Assembly: GCF_002899455.1 (NCBI RefSeq)
Contig: NZ_PPFB01000001.1
Span: forward strand, 1,240,001-1,304,000
Source of the DNA: Streptomyces sp. DH-12
GTDB lineage: Bacteria; Actinomycetota; Actinomycetes; Streptomycetales; Streptomycetaceae
Direction: 5' to 3'
DNA: 64,000 nt
Part shown: positions 1 through 12,723 of the stretch, piece after piece
Numbering within the stretch: position 1 is the first letter of the stretch
Layout: every line of letters begins with the position of its first letter
Program-made: the position numbers and the translations under genes
The notes under the pieces: model-generated
What the model was told of the DNA's origin: nothing
The model's database searches: none
What the model saw: the letters and a program-made list of their open reading frames with translations, nothing else

Positions 1-456
1 ACCGGCAAGCGGCTGGGCCGCCGGGTCACCGAGATCGCGGTGGTCCTCCAGCGGGCGCCGCACTCCCCCTTCGACACCACGGCCACCGAGGAGCTCGGCC
101 AGAACGCCATCGTGATCCGCGTCCAGCCGGACGAGGGCATGACGGTGCGGTTCGGCTCCAAGGTGCCCGGGACCTCCATGGAGCTGCGGGACGTGACGAT
201 GGACTTCGCCTACGGCGAGTCGTTCACCGAGTCCAGCCCGGAGGCCTACGAACGGCTCATCCTGGACGTCCTCCTGGGCGACGCCAACCTGTTCCCCCGC
301 CACCAGGAAGTGGAGGAGTCCTGGAGGATCCTCGACCCGATCGAGGAGTACTGGGCGTCGCACGGCAGGCCCGCGCAGTACACATCGGGCAGCTGGGGAC
401 CCGCGGAGGCCGACGAGATGCTCGCACGAGACGGACGGAGCTGGCGCAGGCCATGA
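1..456 (+). CDS. zwf: Glucose-6-phosphate dehydrogenase, C-terminal part (5' end outside window)
   Basis: The frame is open from the first base, so only the last 151 residues are present; the NADP-binding and catalytic N-terminal part lies to the left. The visible part matches the C-terminal domain of bacterial G6PDH (NELGQNAIVIRVQP-like strand followed by MDFAYGESF and AYERLILDVLLGDANLFPRHQE, a conserved block in the family, and the final W-R-I-L-D-P-I helix). The enzyme oxidises glucose-6-phosphate to 6-phosphogluconolactone with NADP+ in the cytoplasmic oxidative pentose phosphate pathway. Its stop overlaps the opcA start (ATGA), so the two are translationally coupled. Seen: C-terminal motifs and overlap. 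Known: family function. Confidence 0.95.
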   Translation, partial: TGKRLGRRVTEIAVVLQRAPHSPFDTTATEELGQNAIVIRVQPDEGMTVRFGSKVPGTSMELRDVTMDFAYGESFTESSPEAYERLILDVLLGDANLFPRHQEVEESWRILDPIEEYWASHGRPAQYTSGSWGPAEADEMLARDGRSWRRP

Positions 457-1388
457 AGATCGACCTGACCGACACCACGGCAAGCAAGATCAACAAGGCG
501 CTGGTGCAGGGCCGCCGGGCCATCGGCACCCCGGCCGTGGGCATGGTCCTGACGATGGTGATCGTCACGGACGAGGAGAACGCCTACGACTCGATCAAGG
601 CGGCCGAGGAGGCCTCGCACGAGCACCCCGCGCGCACCCTGGTCGTCATCAAGCGGCACACCCGCAACCCGCGCGAACGCACCCGGTCCCGGCTCGACGC
701 CGAGGTACGGGTGGGCTCGGAGTCCGGCACCGGTGAGACGGTGGTGCTGCGCACCTACGGCGAGGTGTCCGAGCACGCCGACTCGGTGGTGCTGCCGCTG
801 CTGCTGCCGGACGCCCCGGTGGTGGTGTGGTGGCCGGCCGACGCGCCTGAGAACCCCTCCCGCGACCCGCTCGGCGCGCTGGGCCAGCGCCGGATCACCG
901 ACCTGTACACGGTCGAGAACCCGATGGAGACCCTGCGCGCCCGGCAGCGCACCTACGCGCCCGGCGACACCGACCTCGCCTGGACCCGGCTGACCCTGTG
1001 GCGCTCCATGCTGGCCGCCGCCCTCGACCAGGCCCGGGACCCCGTCACCTCCGCGGCCGTCGAGGCGGAGGCGGGGAACCCGGCCGCGGAGCTGCTGGCG
1101 CGCTGGCTGGAGGCCCGGCTGCGGGTCCCCGTCGAGCGGGTGGTGACCGCGGGCCCCGCGGTCACGGCGGTCCGGCTGGGCACCGAGGACGGCGAGATCG
1201 TCATCGACCGCCCCGAGGGCCCCCTGGCCACGCTCACCCTGCCCGGCCAGCCCGCGCGCCGGCTGGCCCTGAAGGTCCGCTCCACCTCCGAACTCATCGC
1301 CGAGGAGCTCAGGCGCCTCGACGCGGACGAGATGTACGCCGTCGCCCTGCGCGGCGAGGCCACCGAGGAGATCCCCGCCCATGTCTGA
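453..1388 (+). CDS. opcA: Glucose-6-phosphate dehydrogenase assembly protein OpcA
   Basis: A 311-residue protein of the OpcA family, found beside zwf in actinobacteria and cyanobacteria and needed for full G6PDH activity or oligomer assembly. Typical family features are the N-terminal ARTLVVI strand, the [15 protein letters not shown] motif around residues 110-125 and the C-terminal region ending in [12 protein letters not shown]. The start is fixed by the 4-base ATGA overlap with zwf; the 3' end overlaps pgi by 8 bases. Direct regulation is not visible; it is an internal operon gene. Function is by family and context. Confidence 0.95.
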   Translation: MKIDLTDTTASKINKALVQGRRAIGTPAVGMVLTMVIVTDEENAYDSIKAAEEASHEHPARTLVVIKRHTRNPRERTRSRLDAEVRVGSESGTGETVVLRTYGEVSEHADSVVLPLLLPDAPVVVWWPADAPENPSRDPLGALGQRRITDLYTVENPMETLRARQRTYAPGDTDLAWTRLTLWRSMLAAALDQARDPVTSAAVEAEAGNPAAELLARWLEARLRVPVERVVTAGPAVTAVRLGTEDGEIVIDRPEGPLATLTLPGQPARRLALKVRSTSELIAEELRRLDADEMYAVALRGEATEEIPAHV

Positions 1389-3018
1389 CGTCCCCGAACC
1401 GACCCGCCGCCCCGAGTGGGCCGCCCTGGAACAGCACCGCGCGCAGGGCGTCCCGGGCCTGCGCGAACTGTTCGACGCCGACCCCTCCCGCGCGCAGCGG
1501 TACGTCGTGCACGTCGGCGACCTCCGCATCGACTACTCCAAGCACCTGGTCACCGACGAGACGCTGCGGCTGTTGCGTGAACTGGCCGCGGCCACGGACG
1601 TGTTCGGGCTGCGGGACGCGATGTTCCGCGGGGAGCGGATCAACACCACCGAGGACCGTGCGGTGCTGCACACCGCGCTGCGGGCGCCGCGGGACGCGGT
1701 GATCGAGGTCGACGGGGAGAACGTCGTCCCGGCCGTGCACGCGGTGCTGGACCGGATGGCCGACTTCGCGGACCGGGTCCGCTCCGGGGAGTGGACCGGC
1801 CACACGGGCCGGCGCATCCGCAACGTCGTCAACATCGGCATCGGCGGCTCGGACCTGGGCCCGGCGATGGCCTACGAGGCGCTGCGTGCCCACACCGCGC
1901 GGGACCTGACGTTCCGTTTCGTCTCCAACGTCGACGGCGCCGACCTCCACGAGGCGATCCGGGACCTGGATCCGGCGGAGACGCTGTTCATCGTGGCGTC
2001 GAAGACGTTCACCACGATCGAGACGGTCACCAACGCCACGTCCGCCCGCGCCTGGCTGCTCGACGGACTCGGGGACGAGAAGGCGGTGGCGCGGCACTTC
2101 GTCGCCCTGTCGACGAACGCGGAGAAGGTCGCCGGGTTCGGGATCGACACGGCGAACATGTTCGAGTTCTGGGACTGGGTCGGCGGGCGGTACTCGTACG
2201 ACTCGGCGATCGGGCTGTCGTTGATGATCGCGATCGGTCCGGACCGGTTCCGGGAGATGCTGGACGGCTTCCGGATCGTCGACGAGCACTTCCGCACCGC
2301 CCCGCCGGAGGCCAACGCACCGCTGCTGCTCGGTCTGCTGGGGGTCTGGTACAACAACTTCCACGACGCGCAGTCGCACGCGGTGCTGCCGTACTCGCAC
2401 TACCTGTCGAAGTTCACCGCCTACCTCCAGCAGCTCGACATGGAGTCCAACGGCAAGTCGGTGGACCGCCAGGGCCGCCCCGTGACCTGGCAGACCGGTC
2501 CGGTCGTGTGGGGCACGCCGGGCACCAACGGGCAGCACGCCTACTACCAGTTGATCCACCAGGGCACCAAGCTGATCCCCGCCGACCTGATCGGCTTCGT
2601 CCGCCCCGTCGCGGAGCTGAGCGACCGGCTGAAGGCGCAGCACGACCTGCTGATGGCCAACCTGCTCGCGCAGGGACAGGCGCTCGCGTTCGGCAAGACC
2701 GCCGAGGAGGTGCGCGCCGAGGGCGTGCCCGAGGAGCAGGTGCCGCACCGCACCTTCCGGGGCGACCACCCCACCACCACGATCCTGGCCACCGCGCTGA
2801 CCCCCTCGGTGCTGGGCCAGCTGGTCGCCCTCTACGAGCACAAGGTGTTCGTGCAGGGCGCCATCTGGAACATCGACTCCTTCGACCAGTGGGGCGTCGA
2901 ACTCGGCAAGGTGCTCGCCAAGCGCGTGGAGCCCGCGCTCACCGAGGGCGCCGACGTCCCCGGCCTCGACCCGTCCACGGCCGCGCTGGTGGCCGCCTAC
3001 CGCGAACGCAGGAAGTGA
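1381..3018 (+). CDS. pgi: Glucose-6-phosphate isomerase
   Basis: Full-length (545 aa) phosphoglucose isomerase, interconverting glucose-6-phosphate and fructose-6-phosphate. Recognisable family blocks: [18 protein letters not shown] near residue 155, SKTFTT phosphate loop near 210, [14 protein letters not shown] near 265, the catalytic ESNGKSVDR region near 355 and the C-terminal [14 protein letters not shown] signature. The ATG start overlaps opcA by 8 bases, so it is translated as part of the zwf operon. Linking pgi to zwf and gnd lets fructose-6-phosphate made in the non-oxidative branch re-enter the oxidative branch. Confidence 0.97.
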   Translation: MSDVPEPTRRPEWAALEQHRAQGVPGLRELFDADPSRAQRYVVHVGDLRIDYSKHLVTDETLRLLRELAAATDVFGLRDAMFRGERINTTEDRAVLHTALRAPRDAVIEVDGENVVPAVHAVLDRMADFADRVRSGEWTGHTGRRIRNVVNIGIGGSDLGPAMAYEALRAHTARDLTFRFVSNVDGADLHEAIRDLDPAETLFIVASKTFTTIETVTNATSARAWLLDGLGDEKAVARHFVALSTNAEKVAGFGIDTANMFEFWDWVGGRYSYDSAIGLSLMIAIGPDRFREMLDGFRIVDEHFRTAPPEANAPLLLGLLGVWYNNFHDAQSHAVLPYSHYLSKFTAYLQQLDMESNGKSVDRQGRPVTWQTGPVVWGTPGTNGQHAYYQLIHQGTKLIPADLIGFVRPVAELSDRLKAQHDLLMANLLAQGQALAFGKTAEEVRAEGVPEEQVPHRTFRGDHPTTTILATALTPSVLGQLVALYEHKVFVQGAIWNIDSFDQWGVELGKVLAKRVEPALTEGADVPGLDPSTAALVAAYRERRK

Positions 3019-3024
3019 ACTGAC

Positions 3025-3909
<885 letters not shown>

Positions 3910-3914
3910 GGCCC

Positions 3915-4517
3915 ATGGGGGATCTGCTGCTGGCGCGGCACGGCGAGACGGAGTGGAGCAGGGCGGGCCGCCACACCGGCGGCACCGACCTGCCGCTGAC
4001 GCCCGCCGGTGAGGCCCAGGCCCGGTCCCTGGCCCCGCTGCTGGCGGACCGTGCCTTCACCCTGGTCCTCGCCAGCCCGCTGGCCCGCGCCCGCCGCACC
4101 GCCGAGCTGGCGGGCCTGGCCGGCGCCGAGCCGGAGCCGGACCTGCGCGAGTGGGACTACGGCGCGTACGAGGGCGTGACCACCGCGGACATCCGCGCCA
4201 CCCGGCCGGACTGGGATCTGTGGACCGACGGGGTGCCGCCCGGCGAGCGGTTCCCCGGCGAGTCCCCGGAGCAGGTCGGCGCCCGCGCCGACCGGGTGCT
4301 GGACCGGGTCGCCGGGGCCCTGGAGCGGGGGGACGTGATGCTGGTCGGCCACGGTCATCTGCTGCGGGTCCTCACCGCCCGCCGCCTGGGCCTCCCCCCG
4401 TCCGACGGCCGCCTGTTCCGCCTGGAGACGGGCACCCTGAGCCGTCTGTCCCTGGAGCACGGCTCCCCGGTGATCGCGGAGTGGAACACCCGGCCGCCCG
4501 TGCCCGCGCAGGGCTGA
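3915..4517 (+). CDS. Histidine phosphatase family protein (phosphoglycerate-mutase-like)
   Basis: A 200-residue cytoplasmic protein of the histidine phosphatase superfamily. The phospho-acceptor motif LLARHGETEWS is at residues 4-14, the second conserved arginine occurs in ASPLARARRTAEL near residue 60, the acid/base region LREWDYGAYEG near 78 and the second catalytic histidine in VGHGHLLRVL near residue 142. Substrate is unknown; small members of this class are often sugar-phosphate or cofactor phosphatases rather than true mutases. It starts 5 bases after gnd and is the last gene before a strong hairpin, so it belongs to the pentose-phosphate operon and may dephosphorylate a sugar phosphate made there (inference). 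Confidence 0.88.
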   Translation: MGDLLLARHGETEWSRAGRHTGGTDLPLTPAGEAQARSLAPLLADRAFTLVLASPLARARRTAELAGLAGAEPEPDLREWDYGAYEGVTTADIRATRPDWDLWTDGVPPGERFPGESPEQVGARADRVLDRVAGALERGDVMLVGHGHLLRVLTARRLGLPPSDGRLFRLETGTLSRLSLEHGSPVIAEWNTRPPVPAQG

Positions 4518-4532
4518 CCGCTCCGACCGTCA

Positions 4533-4574
4533 CGGCGCGTCCCGCCGGTCCCTTCCGGCCGGCGGGACGCGCCG
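4533..4574 (+). terminator. Strong hairpin terminator after the pentose-phosphate operon
   Basis: Arms 4533-4548 and 4559-4574 are perfectly complementary over 16 bases (CGGCGCGTCCCGCCGG and its complement) with a 10-base loop, starting 16 bases after the phosphatase stop. There is no long T-tract, as is usual in Streptomyces. Confidence 0.85.
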
Positions 4575-4832
4575 TCGCCGTCTCCGGGGCGTGCCGACGG
4601 CGCGTCAGCGACCGATCAGGAATCGAGAAGCACCGGCGGGGGCCGTCCGCCTAGGCTGTCGGTGGCGCGCGGCGCCCGGGGCGGGGGGACCCGCCGGGCC
4701 GGCTGTGGACCACGGCCGTGAACGCGCCGCCACGGGCCGGCCGGACGCACCTCGCCGCCGGCCGGGACGAGCCGGGGAACGCCGGCGGGGACCGCGACGA
4801 CGGCCCCGCCCGACGGATGGAGAACCACGACC

Positions 4833-7220
<2,388 letters not shown>

Positions 7221-7251
7221 GCGACCGGGCGCGCCGGGGCCTGCTCGGCTC

Positions 7252-7303
7252 GGGGATGTCCGGCACGTGCGCGCGCCACCGCGGGCATGTGCCGGACATC
7301 CCC
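7252..7303. terminator. Bidirectional hairpin terminator between convergent genes
   Basis: Arms 7252-7266 and 7289-7303 are perfectly complementary (GGGGATGTCCGGCAC), and three further pairs including one G-U extend the stem to 18. It separates the UvrA-like gene from the convergent PPOX-family gene, and can serve both. Confidence 0.85.
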
Positions 7304-7317
7304 CCGGGCCCCGGCGC

Positions 7318-7767
7318 CTACGTCCCGGCGCCGCGGCGCGGGATGCCGTACGCCCGTTCGACGCGCAGCCGCAGCACCAGCCGGCGGTCGCGGACCATCG
7401 CCGCCCGGTACCCCTCCCAGTCCTCGTGCTCGCCGTTGACGTCCCGGTACAGCCGGATCAGCTCCTCCACCGTCTCGTCGTACGGCTGCCCGGCGACCGG
7501 CGACAGCTCGGCGGTGCCCTCGGCCACCGTGTAGGCCCAGCGGTCCGGGGTGGTGACGTGGTAGGACGCCCGGGGGTCGCGCCGCAGGTTGCGGGTCTTC
7601 GCCCGGTCCTCGGTGAGGGAGACGCGGATGATCCGCTCGTCGGGGTAGTAGGCGTGCATGACGTTGGACAGCTGGGGCCGTCCGTCGCGTTTCAGCGTGA
7701 CGAGCACTCCGTCGTGCCCCTCGGAGAGCAGGGCGAGCAGTGCGTTCTGTTCTGCGTCCTGGGTCAT
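7318..7767 (-). CDS. PPOX-class (F420/FMN-dependent) oxidoreductase
   Basis: 149 residues with the split-barrel flavin-binding fold of the pyridoxamine 5'-phosphate oxidase superfamily: DGVLVTLKRDGRPQLSNV at residues 19-36, followed by RIIRVSLTEDRAKTRNLRRDP and YHVTTPD, the usual pattern in actinobacterial F420-dependent members. Substrate unknown; reduction of small quinone or nitro-type compounds is typical of the group. The start ATG at 7767 lies only 48 bases from the ATG of the divergent serine hydrolase at 7816, so the two promoters must overlap. Confidence 0.85.
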   Translation of the reverse strand: MTQDAEQNALLALLSEGHDGVLVTLKRDGRPQLSNVMHAYYPDERIIRVSLTEDRAKTRNLRRDPRASYHVTTPDRWAYTVAEGTAELSPVAGQPYDETVEELIRLYRDVNGEHEDWEGYRAAMVRDRRLVLRLRVERAYGIPRRGAGT

Positions 7768-7815
7768 GCTTCGATCAACGGCCCGCACCGGGCCGGCGTT
7801 CCCCGGAGGTGTGCG

Positions 7816-9042
7816 ATGGCGGTACTGCGGCAGGAGGCCGACCCCGGCGAGGCCGGGCTGGACGCGGACGCGCTGGGACGGCTGGACCGGGAACTGGCCC
7901 GCCGGGTCGACGACGGGGAGATGCCCGGGTTCCTGGTGGCCGTCGCCCGTGCGGGGCGCGTGGCGCATCTGACGGCGTACGGGGCGCGGGACGTGGCGGC
8001 CGGACTGCCGGTGGAGAGCGACACCCTGTGGCGGATCTACTCCATGACCAAGCCGGTCACCACCGTGGGCGCGCTGATGCTGGTGGAGGACGGGCTGCTG
8101 TCCCTGGACGACGAGGTGGGCCGGCACCTCCCGGCGTTCGCGGAGCCGCGCGTGTACGTGGACGGCTCGGGCGAGGAGGTGCGGACGCGTCCGGCGTCCG
8201 GCCCGCTGCTGGTGCGGCACCTGATGACGCACACCGCCGGACTGACGTTCGCCTTCTACCACGCCCATCCGGTCGACGCGCTGTACCGCGCGGCCGGGCT
8301 GGAGTCGTCGGTGGCACCGGGCACGGACCTCGCCGGGACGACGGACGTGTACGCCGGCCTGCCGTTGCTGTTCGACCCGGGCACGCGGTGGAACTACTCC
8401 GTCGCCACGAACGTGCTCGGCCGGATCGTCGAGGTCGTCTCCGGGCGCCCCCTCGACACGTATCTGACCGAGCGTGTCTTCCGGCCGCTCGGCATGACGG
8501 ACGCCGGGTTCGAGGTGAGCGACGCGCAGGCGGACCGGCTCGCGGAGCTGTACGGCGAGACGGACGCGGGCGGCATCGAGCCGATCGCCGGACTGCCGCT
8601 GCGGGGCCGCCCCCGCTTCCTGTCCGGCAGCGGCGGCATGGTGGCCTCCGCCCACGACATGCACCGCTTCATGGAACTGCTGCGCCGCAACGGCGAACTC
8701 GACGGCACGCGGCTGCTCCGCCCGGAGACGGTCCGGCTGATGACCCGCAACCACCTCCCGGGCGGCGCCGATCTGCGCACCGCGGGCGTCCCCCCGCACG
8801 ACGACCCCGGCAACGAGGGCGTCGGGTTCGGCCTCGGCGTCTCCGTGGTCGTCGACCCGTCGCGCACCCGGGAACCGTCCGGTCCCGGCGCCTACGGCTG
8901 GAGCGGGGTGGCCACCACCACCTTCTGGGTCGACCCCGGCCGCGACCTGACCGTGCAGTTCTACACGCAGGTGCGGCCCAGGTCCTCCCACACCGTCTTC
9001 CGCGACCTCAAACGGCTGGTGCACGAGGCACTCGCCGGATGA
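7816..9042 (+). CDS. Serine hydrolase, beta-lactamase/class C family
   Basis: A 408-residue protein of the beta-lactamase-related (class C/esterase EstB-like) family. The catalytic SxxK tetrad is in YSMTKPVTTVG near residue 76, the tyrosine motif in WNYSVATNVLG near 193, and a C-terminal GYGWSG-type block (YGWSGVATTTFW) near 360 stands where KTG occurs in class C enzymes. No signal peptide, so probably cytoplasmic; esterase or amidase activity is more likely than antibiotic resistance. ATG chosen because GGAGGT lies 5 bases upstream. Divergent from the PPOX gene. Confidence 0.88.
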   Translation: MAVLRQEADPGEAGLDADALGRLDRELARRVDDGEMPGFLVAVARAGRVAHLTAYGARDVAAGLPVESDTLWRIYSMTKPVTTVGALMLVEDGLLSLDDEVGRHLPAFAEPRVYVDGSGEEVRTRPASGPLLVRHLMTHTAGLTFAFYHAHPVDALYRAAGLESSVAPGTDLAGTTDVYAGLPLLFDPGTRWNYSVATNVLGRIVEVVSGRPLDTYLTERVFRPLGMTDAGFEVSDAQADRLAELYGETDAGGIEPIAGLPLRGRPRFLSGSGGMVASAHDMHRFMELLRRNGELDGTRLLRPETVRLMTRNHLPGGADLRTAGVPPHDDPGNEGVGFGLGVSVVVDPSRTREPSGPGAYGWSGVATTTFWVDPGRDLTVQFYTQVRPRSSHTVFRDLKRLVHEALAG

Positions 9043-9078
9043 CTCCTCGCGGTGGCCGGTCCGCCGGCCGGCGGGGCG

Positions 9079-9738
9079 TCAGGACAGGTGCGCCACCGCG
9101 TCCAGGTGCGGCAGGTGGTGGTCGAGCCGCTCCCGCTTGGTGCGCAGGTAGGTGATGTTGCTCTCGCACGGCTCGATCAGCAGCGGCACCTGTTCCTCGA
9201 CCTGCACGCCGTGCCGCACCAGCGCCTCCCGCTTGCGCGGGTTGTTGGACATCAGCCGCACCGACCGCACACCCAGGTCCTTGAGCATCCCGGCGGCGAC
9301 GGCGTAGTCACGGGCGTCGACCGGCAGCCCGAGCGCCAGGTTCGCCTCCACGGTGTCCAGGCCCTCCGCCTGCAGCGCCATCGCGCGCAGCTTGGCGAGC
9401 AGCCCGATGCCACGGCCTTCGTGGCCCCGCAAGTAGACGACGACGCCCGCGCCTTCGGCGACGACCGCGCGCAGCGCCGCGGCCAGCTGGTCCCCGCACT
9501 CGCAGTGCTGGGAGCCGAAGGCGTCGCCGGTGAGGCACTCCGAGTGCAGCCGGGTGAGCACCCGGTCCGCGCCCAGGTCGCCGTGGACGAGGGCCACCTG
9601 TTCGTCACCGCGGTCGTGGTCCAGGTAACCGACCGCCTGGAACGCCCCGTACACAGTGGGCAGCGGCGCATTCACGACGCGCTCCACACCGGTCCGCCGC
9701 TGAGACTGCGTGCCGAGTACGCCTATTTTTTCTGTCAT
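9079..9738 (-). CDS. GTP cyclohydrolase II paralogue with Met120 (predicted FAPy-forming)
   Basis: 219 residues, RibA family without a DHBP synthase domain. Zinc ligands C68, C79 and C81 (HSEC, HCEC) and the GTP-binding LRGHEGRGIGL at 103-113 are intact. In the following KLRAMALQ motif residue 120 is methionine where canonical RibA has tyrosine (KLxAYxLQ). As I recall, the S. coelicolor paralogue SCO6655 has the same Met120 and stops at the formylated pyrimidine FAPy, the archaeal-type product, instead of completing deformylation. The gene diverges from a creatininase-family gene (42 bases between starts), a family that includes the archaeal FAPy deformylase ArfB. So this is unlikely to be the housekeeping riboflavin enzyme. 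Product specificity is inferred. Confidence 0.9.
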   Translation of the reverse strand: MTEKIGVLGTQSQRRTGVERVVNAPLPTVYGAFQAVGYLDHDRGDEQVALVHGDLGADRVLTRLHSECLTGDAFGSQHCECGDQLAAALRAVVAEGAGVVVYLRGHEGRGIGLLAKLRAMALQAEGLDTVEANLALGLPVDARDYAVAAGMLKDLGVRSVRLMSNNPRKREALVRHGVQVEEQVPLLIEPCESNITYLRTKRERLDHHLPHLDAVAHLS

Positions 9739-9780
9739 GATTCCCGAGTTCCTAAGCAGAGACGAAAGGCCGTGACGGAT

Positions 9781-10548
9781 ATGGGTGGTTCACACGAGCG
9801 ATCGGCGGCATACGGCCCGGTGCACGGTCTGTTGCCGGCGGACACTACTGAGGATGTACGGACGCGGGGAGCCGGCGTCTCACGTCAGATCGCGGTACTT
9901 CCGGTCGGGAGTTACGAACAGCACGGTCCCTTCCTGCCGCTGGCGACGGACACCCTGGTCGCCTGCGCGATCGCGAGGGCGGTCGCCGACGCCCACCCCG
10001 TGCACCTCCTGCCTCCGGTGACGGTCTCCTGCTCGCACGAGCACGCGGCCTGGCCGGGGACGGTGTCCCTCTCCTCCGTGACCCTGCACGCGGTGGTGCG
10101 GGACATCGCCGACTCGCTGCGCCGCTCGGGCGTCGACACCCTGGTCCTGGTCAACGGGCACGGCGGCAACTACGTGCTGGGCAACGTCGTCCAGGAGGCC
10201 TCCGCGCGCGGTGAGCGGATGGCGCTCTTCCCCGCCCCCGAGGACTGGGAGGCGGCGCGGGTGCGCGCCGGAGTCGAAACATCGCTGCTGACCGACATGC
10301 ACGCGGGTGAAATCGAGACGTCCATTCTTCTGCACACTTCTCCCGAGGTTCTCCGTCCCGGTTACGAAACGTCCGACCACGTCTCGGACGACCGGCGTCA
10401 TCTGCTCACCACCGGAATGTCCGCCTATACGGATTCCGGTGTCATCGGCCGGCCGTCGCTGGGCACCGCGGAAAAGGGGAAGGAACTTCTCGCGAGCCTG
10501 GCGGATTCCTTCGCCGCGTATTTCTCGCTCCTGGCCTCCGACGGCTGA
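9781..10548 (+). CDS. Creatininase-family amidohydrolase (possible FAPy deformylase)
   Basis: 255 residues. The metal-binding pattern of creatininase/ArfB/MftE is complete: E46 and H48 in SYEQHGPFLPLATD with D57, the NGHGGN loop near residue 123, and a glutamate in MHAGEIETS near 173. Family members hydrolyse C-N bonds in cyclic or linear amides using two metal ions. Opposite the Met120 GTP cyclohydrolase II, a role in removing the formyl group of FAPy, as archaeal ArfB does, is the leading idea (inference). ATG 9781 is preferred; an in-frame GTG at 9772 lies too close to the GAAAGG ribosome site. Its last 124 bases overlap the convergent membrane-protein gene. Confidence 0.88.
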   Translation: MGGSHERSAAYGPVHGLLPADTTEDVRTRGAGVSRQIAVLPVGSYEQHGPFLPLATDTLVACAIARAVADAHPVHLLPPVTVSCSHEHAAWPGTVSLSSVTLHAVVRDIADSLRRSGVDTLVLVNGHGGNYVLGNVVQEASARGERMALFPAPEDWEAARVRAGVETSLLTDMHAGEIETSILLHTSPEVLRPGYETSDHVSDDRRHLLTTGMSAYTDSGVIGRPSLGTAEKGKELLASLADSFAAYFSLLASDG

Positions 10549-11684
10549 GCGGGAATCCGGACGGCCGGACCCGGCCTGTCCGGCCCCGGCGTGTCCGGGG
10601 CGAGCGGGCGGGGCCGGGGAACGGCCGGGGACTGTGGTGCGGGCCGTGCGGGGTCCGCCGCGCGGCGGGCGCGGACCGCCGCGTACCACCGGGCCACCAG
10701 CACCGCCGCGCCCGGCAGGCTGGCCACCAGGCTGAGCACGCCGTACACCAGGGCGACCGTCAGCCCTTGTCCCGCGCCGAACCCCGCCGCGCCGAACGCC
10801 CAGGCGGTGACGCCCTCGCGCGGCCCCCAGCCGCCCACGTTCAGCGGCAGGCTCATCGCCAGCAGCGCCAGCACCGCCAGCGGCAGCAGCTCCGTCACCG
10901 ACGCCCCGGCCCCGGCGACGTCCGCGGCGAGGACGAACATGGCGACGTACCCGGCGAGGACCACCACGGACGAGACGAGCACGCCCGGCGCGGTGCTCCG
11001 TGAGAACAGGACCTGCCGCGCCTCGGCGAGCATTCCGCGTACGGCCCGCGGCTTCAGCCCGGACGGCGCCCGGTCCATCCGCAGGGCCAGCACCACCGCG
11101 CACGCCCCCAGCAGGCCGAGCCCGGCCGGCGGGGCGGCCTGCCGCACCTGGTCGTGGACCGGGGACGGCACGGTCAGCAGGACCACTCCCCCGGCGGCGA
11201 ACAGCGCGAGCTGACCGGCCGTCCGCTCCAGCACCACCGCCCGTATCCCCCGCCCGAGGTCACCGGCGTCCTGGCCGTGCCGGACGGCTCGGTGCACATC
11301 GCCCAGGACGCCGCCGGGCAGCGCCGCGTTGAGGAACAGGGACCGGTAGTAGTCCGCCACGGCCGCGCCGAACGGCAGCCCGATGCCGATGCCGCGCGCC
11401 ACGAGCGCCCAGCGCCAGGCGCTGAACGCCGTGGTCAGCAGCCCGATGCCGAGGGCGGCGGCCAGCGCGGGCCCGTCGATGCGCCGCACCCCGTCCACGA
11501 AGGCGCCGGTGCCGAGCCGCCAGAACAGCACGGCGAGGATGAGCACACCGGCGAGGGAGCCCAGGCGGGTGCGCACGGCGGGGCTGCCGAGCCGCCGGAG
11601 CGGGCGGCGGGCGCCGCGCCCGGCCGCCGACGGCCCCGTCGAGGGCTCCTCCGCCTCGGCCGTCTCCCCCGTGTGCGTGCTCAT
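10425..11684 (-). CDS. Lysylphosphatidylglycerol-synthase-like integral membrane protein
   Basis: 419 residues with the flippase-like membrane domain (PF03706 type): about seven to eight hydrophobic segments between residues 45 and 345, and family-like blocks DYYRSLFLNAALPGGVLGDVHRA near 118 and MSLPLNVGGWGPREGV near 300. A Pro/Arg-rich cytoplasmic tail follows. Such proteins occur with glycosyltransferases and are thought to move or modify lipid-linked molecules. Its ATG overlaps the methyltransferase stop (ATGA), so it is the last gene of a coupled operon. The reading frame runs 124 bases into the 3' end of the convergent creatininase gene, unusual in this window. Confidence 0.85.
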   Translation of the reverse strand: MSTHTGETAEAEEPSTGPSAAGRGARRPLRRLGSPAVRTRLGSLAGVLILAVLFWRLGTGAFVDGVRRIDGPALAAALGIGLLTTAFSAWRWALVARGIGIGLPFGAAVADYYRSLFLNAALPGGVLGDVHRAVRHGQDAGDLGRGIRAVVLERTAGQLALFAAGGVVLLTVPSPVHDQVRQAAPPAGLGLLGACAVVLALRMDRAPSGLKPRAVRGMLAEARQVLFSRSTAPGVLVSSVVVLAGYVAMFVLAADVAGAGASVTELLPLAVLALLAMSLPLNVGGWGPREGVTAWAFGAAGFGAGQGLTVALVYGVLSLVASLPGAAVLVARWYAAVRARRAADPARPAPQSPAVPRPRPLAPDTPGPDRPGPAVRIPAQPSEARSEKYAAKESARLARSSFPFSAVPSDGRPMTPESV

Positions 11685-12723
11685 GCGCCGCCGTCCACCG
11701 GCCGGCACAGGGCGAGCAGGTCGGTGTGGTGCACGACCGCCCGCAACTCCCCTGCCGCGCAGGCTTCGAGCCGCTCGGTCAGGTAGGCGTCGGCACGCTT
11801 CGCCATGTCCGGCCGTTCCTCGACCGCCGCTCCGACCCAGCCGCGCAGCCACTGCTCGGTCAGCGCGGCCTGCTCCGGGCCGAGCCGCCACGGGCTGGGA
11901 TTCAGCCGTACGGTCGCGCCGTGCCCGGTGAACGCCTCGGCGGCGACGGTGACCGCGTCCGGGCCGAGGAGGCCGCCGCGGCGCTGGTGGGCGTTGAACG
12001 CCTCGGTGACCTCCGCGTCCATCGGGTGCGGCTCCGTCAGCTCCACGCGTCCGGCCACCGACAGGGTGAGCAGCGCCGGACATCCGGCTCCCGCGCAGGC
12101 GGCGGCCAGCGCGCCGACCTCCTCGCGGGTGAGGACGTCGAGCAGGGCGGACGCCGTCACCAGGGAGGCGCCGGACAGCGCGTCGGAGGTGAGCCGGGCG
12201 ACGTCGCCGCGCCGGGTCTCGACGGTCACGTGGCTGCCGTCGGCGGCGGAGCGCGGGGAGGCGACGGCCGCGAAGTGCAGCAGGTAGGGGTCGCGGTCGT
12301 GCAGCACCCAGTGCTGGGTGCCGTCCAGACGGGGCGCCAGCCAGCGGCCCATGGAGCCGGTGCCGCAGCCGATGTCGTGCACGACGAGACCGCCGCCGGC
12401 CCGTCCGGGCAGGTTGGCGAGCCGGATGCGCAGCGGGTCCAGCAGGTCGCACGAGCGGGCGGCGGCGTCGGCCGGTTCGCGCAGCTGGAGCCACTCGGGC
12501 GCGTAGCGGGGCGGCTCCTCCTCGCCGGTGCCCCGCAGCCGCACGGTGGCCCGCTCGCCGGGGCGGGGTCCGGCGGGTCCGGCGCCGGGGATGACCGACG
12601 CGCCGTCCGTGGAGCCGCTGGGTGCCATGTCGCCCCCTGGTGTCGCGGGTGCCGCGTCGGTGACGTCCCGGGGTCCGGGCTGGGCCGGGATCGCGGCGGC
12701 GGGCTGGGGGGTGGTCGGTCGTG

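Noticed and set aside
246..1529. Long minus-strand open frame opposite opcA and zwf
   Set aside because: Gly/Arg/Leu/Gln-rich antisense shadow of GC-rich genes; no domain, and the plus strand is clearly zwf-opcA.
4640..4832. CCTAGGCT as a -10 element for the UvrA-like gene
   Set aside because: No acceptable -35 sequence 16-19 bases upstream, so not listed as a promoter.
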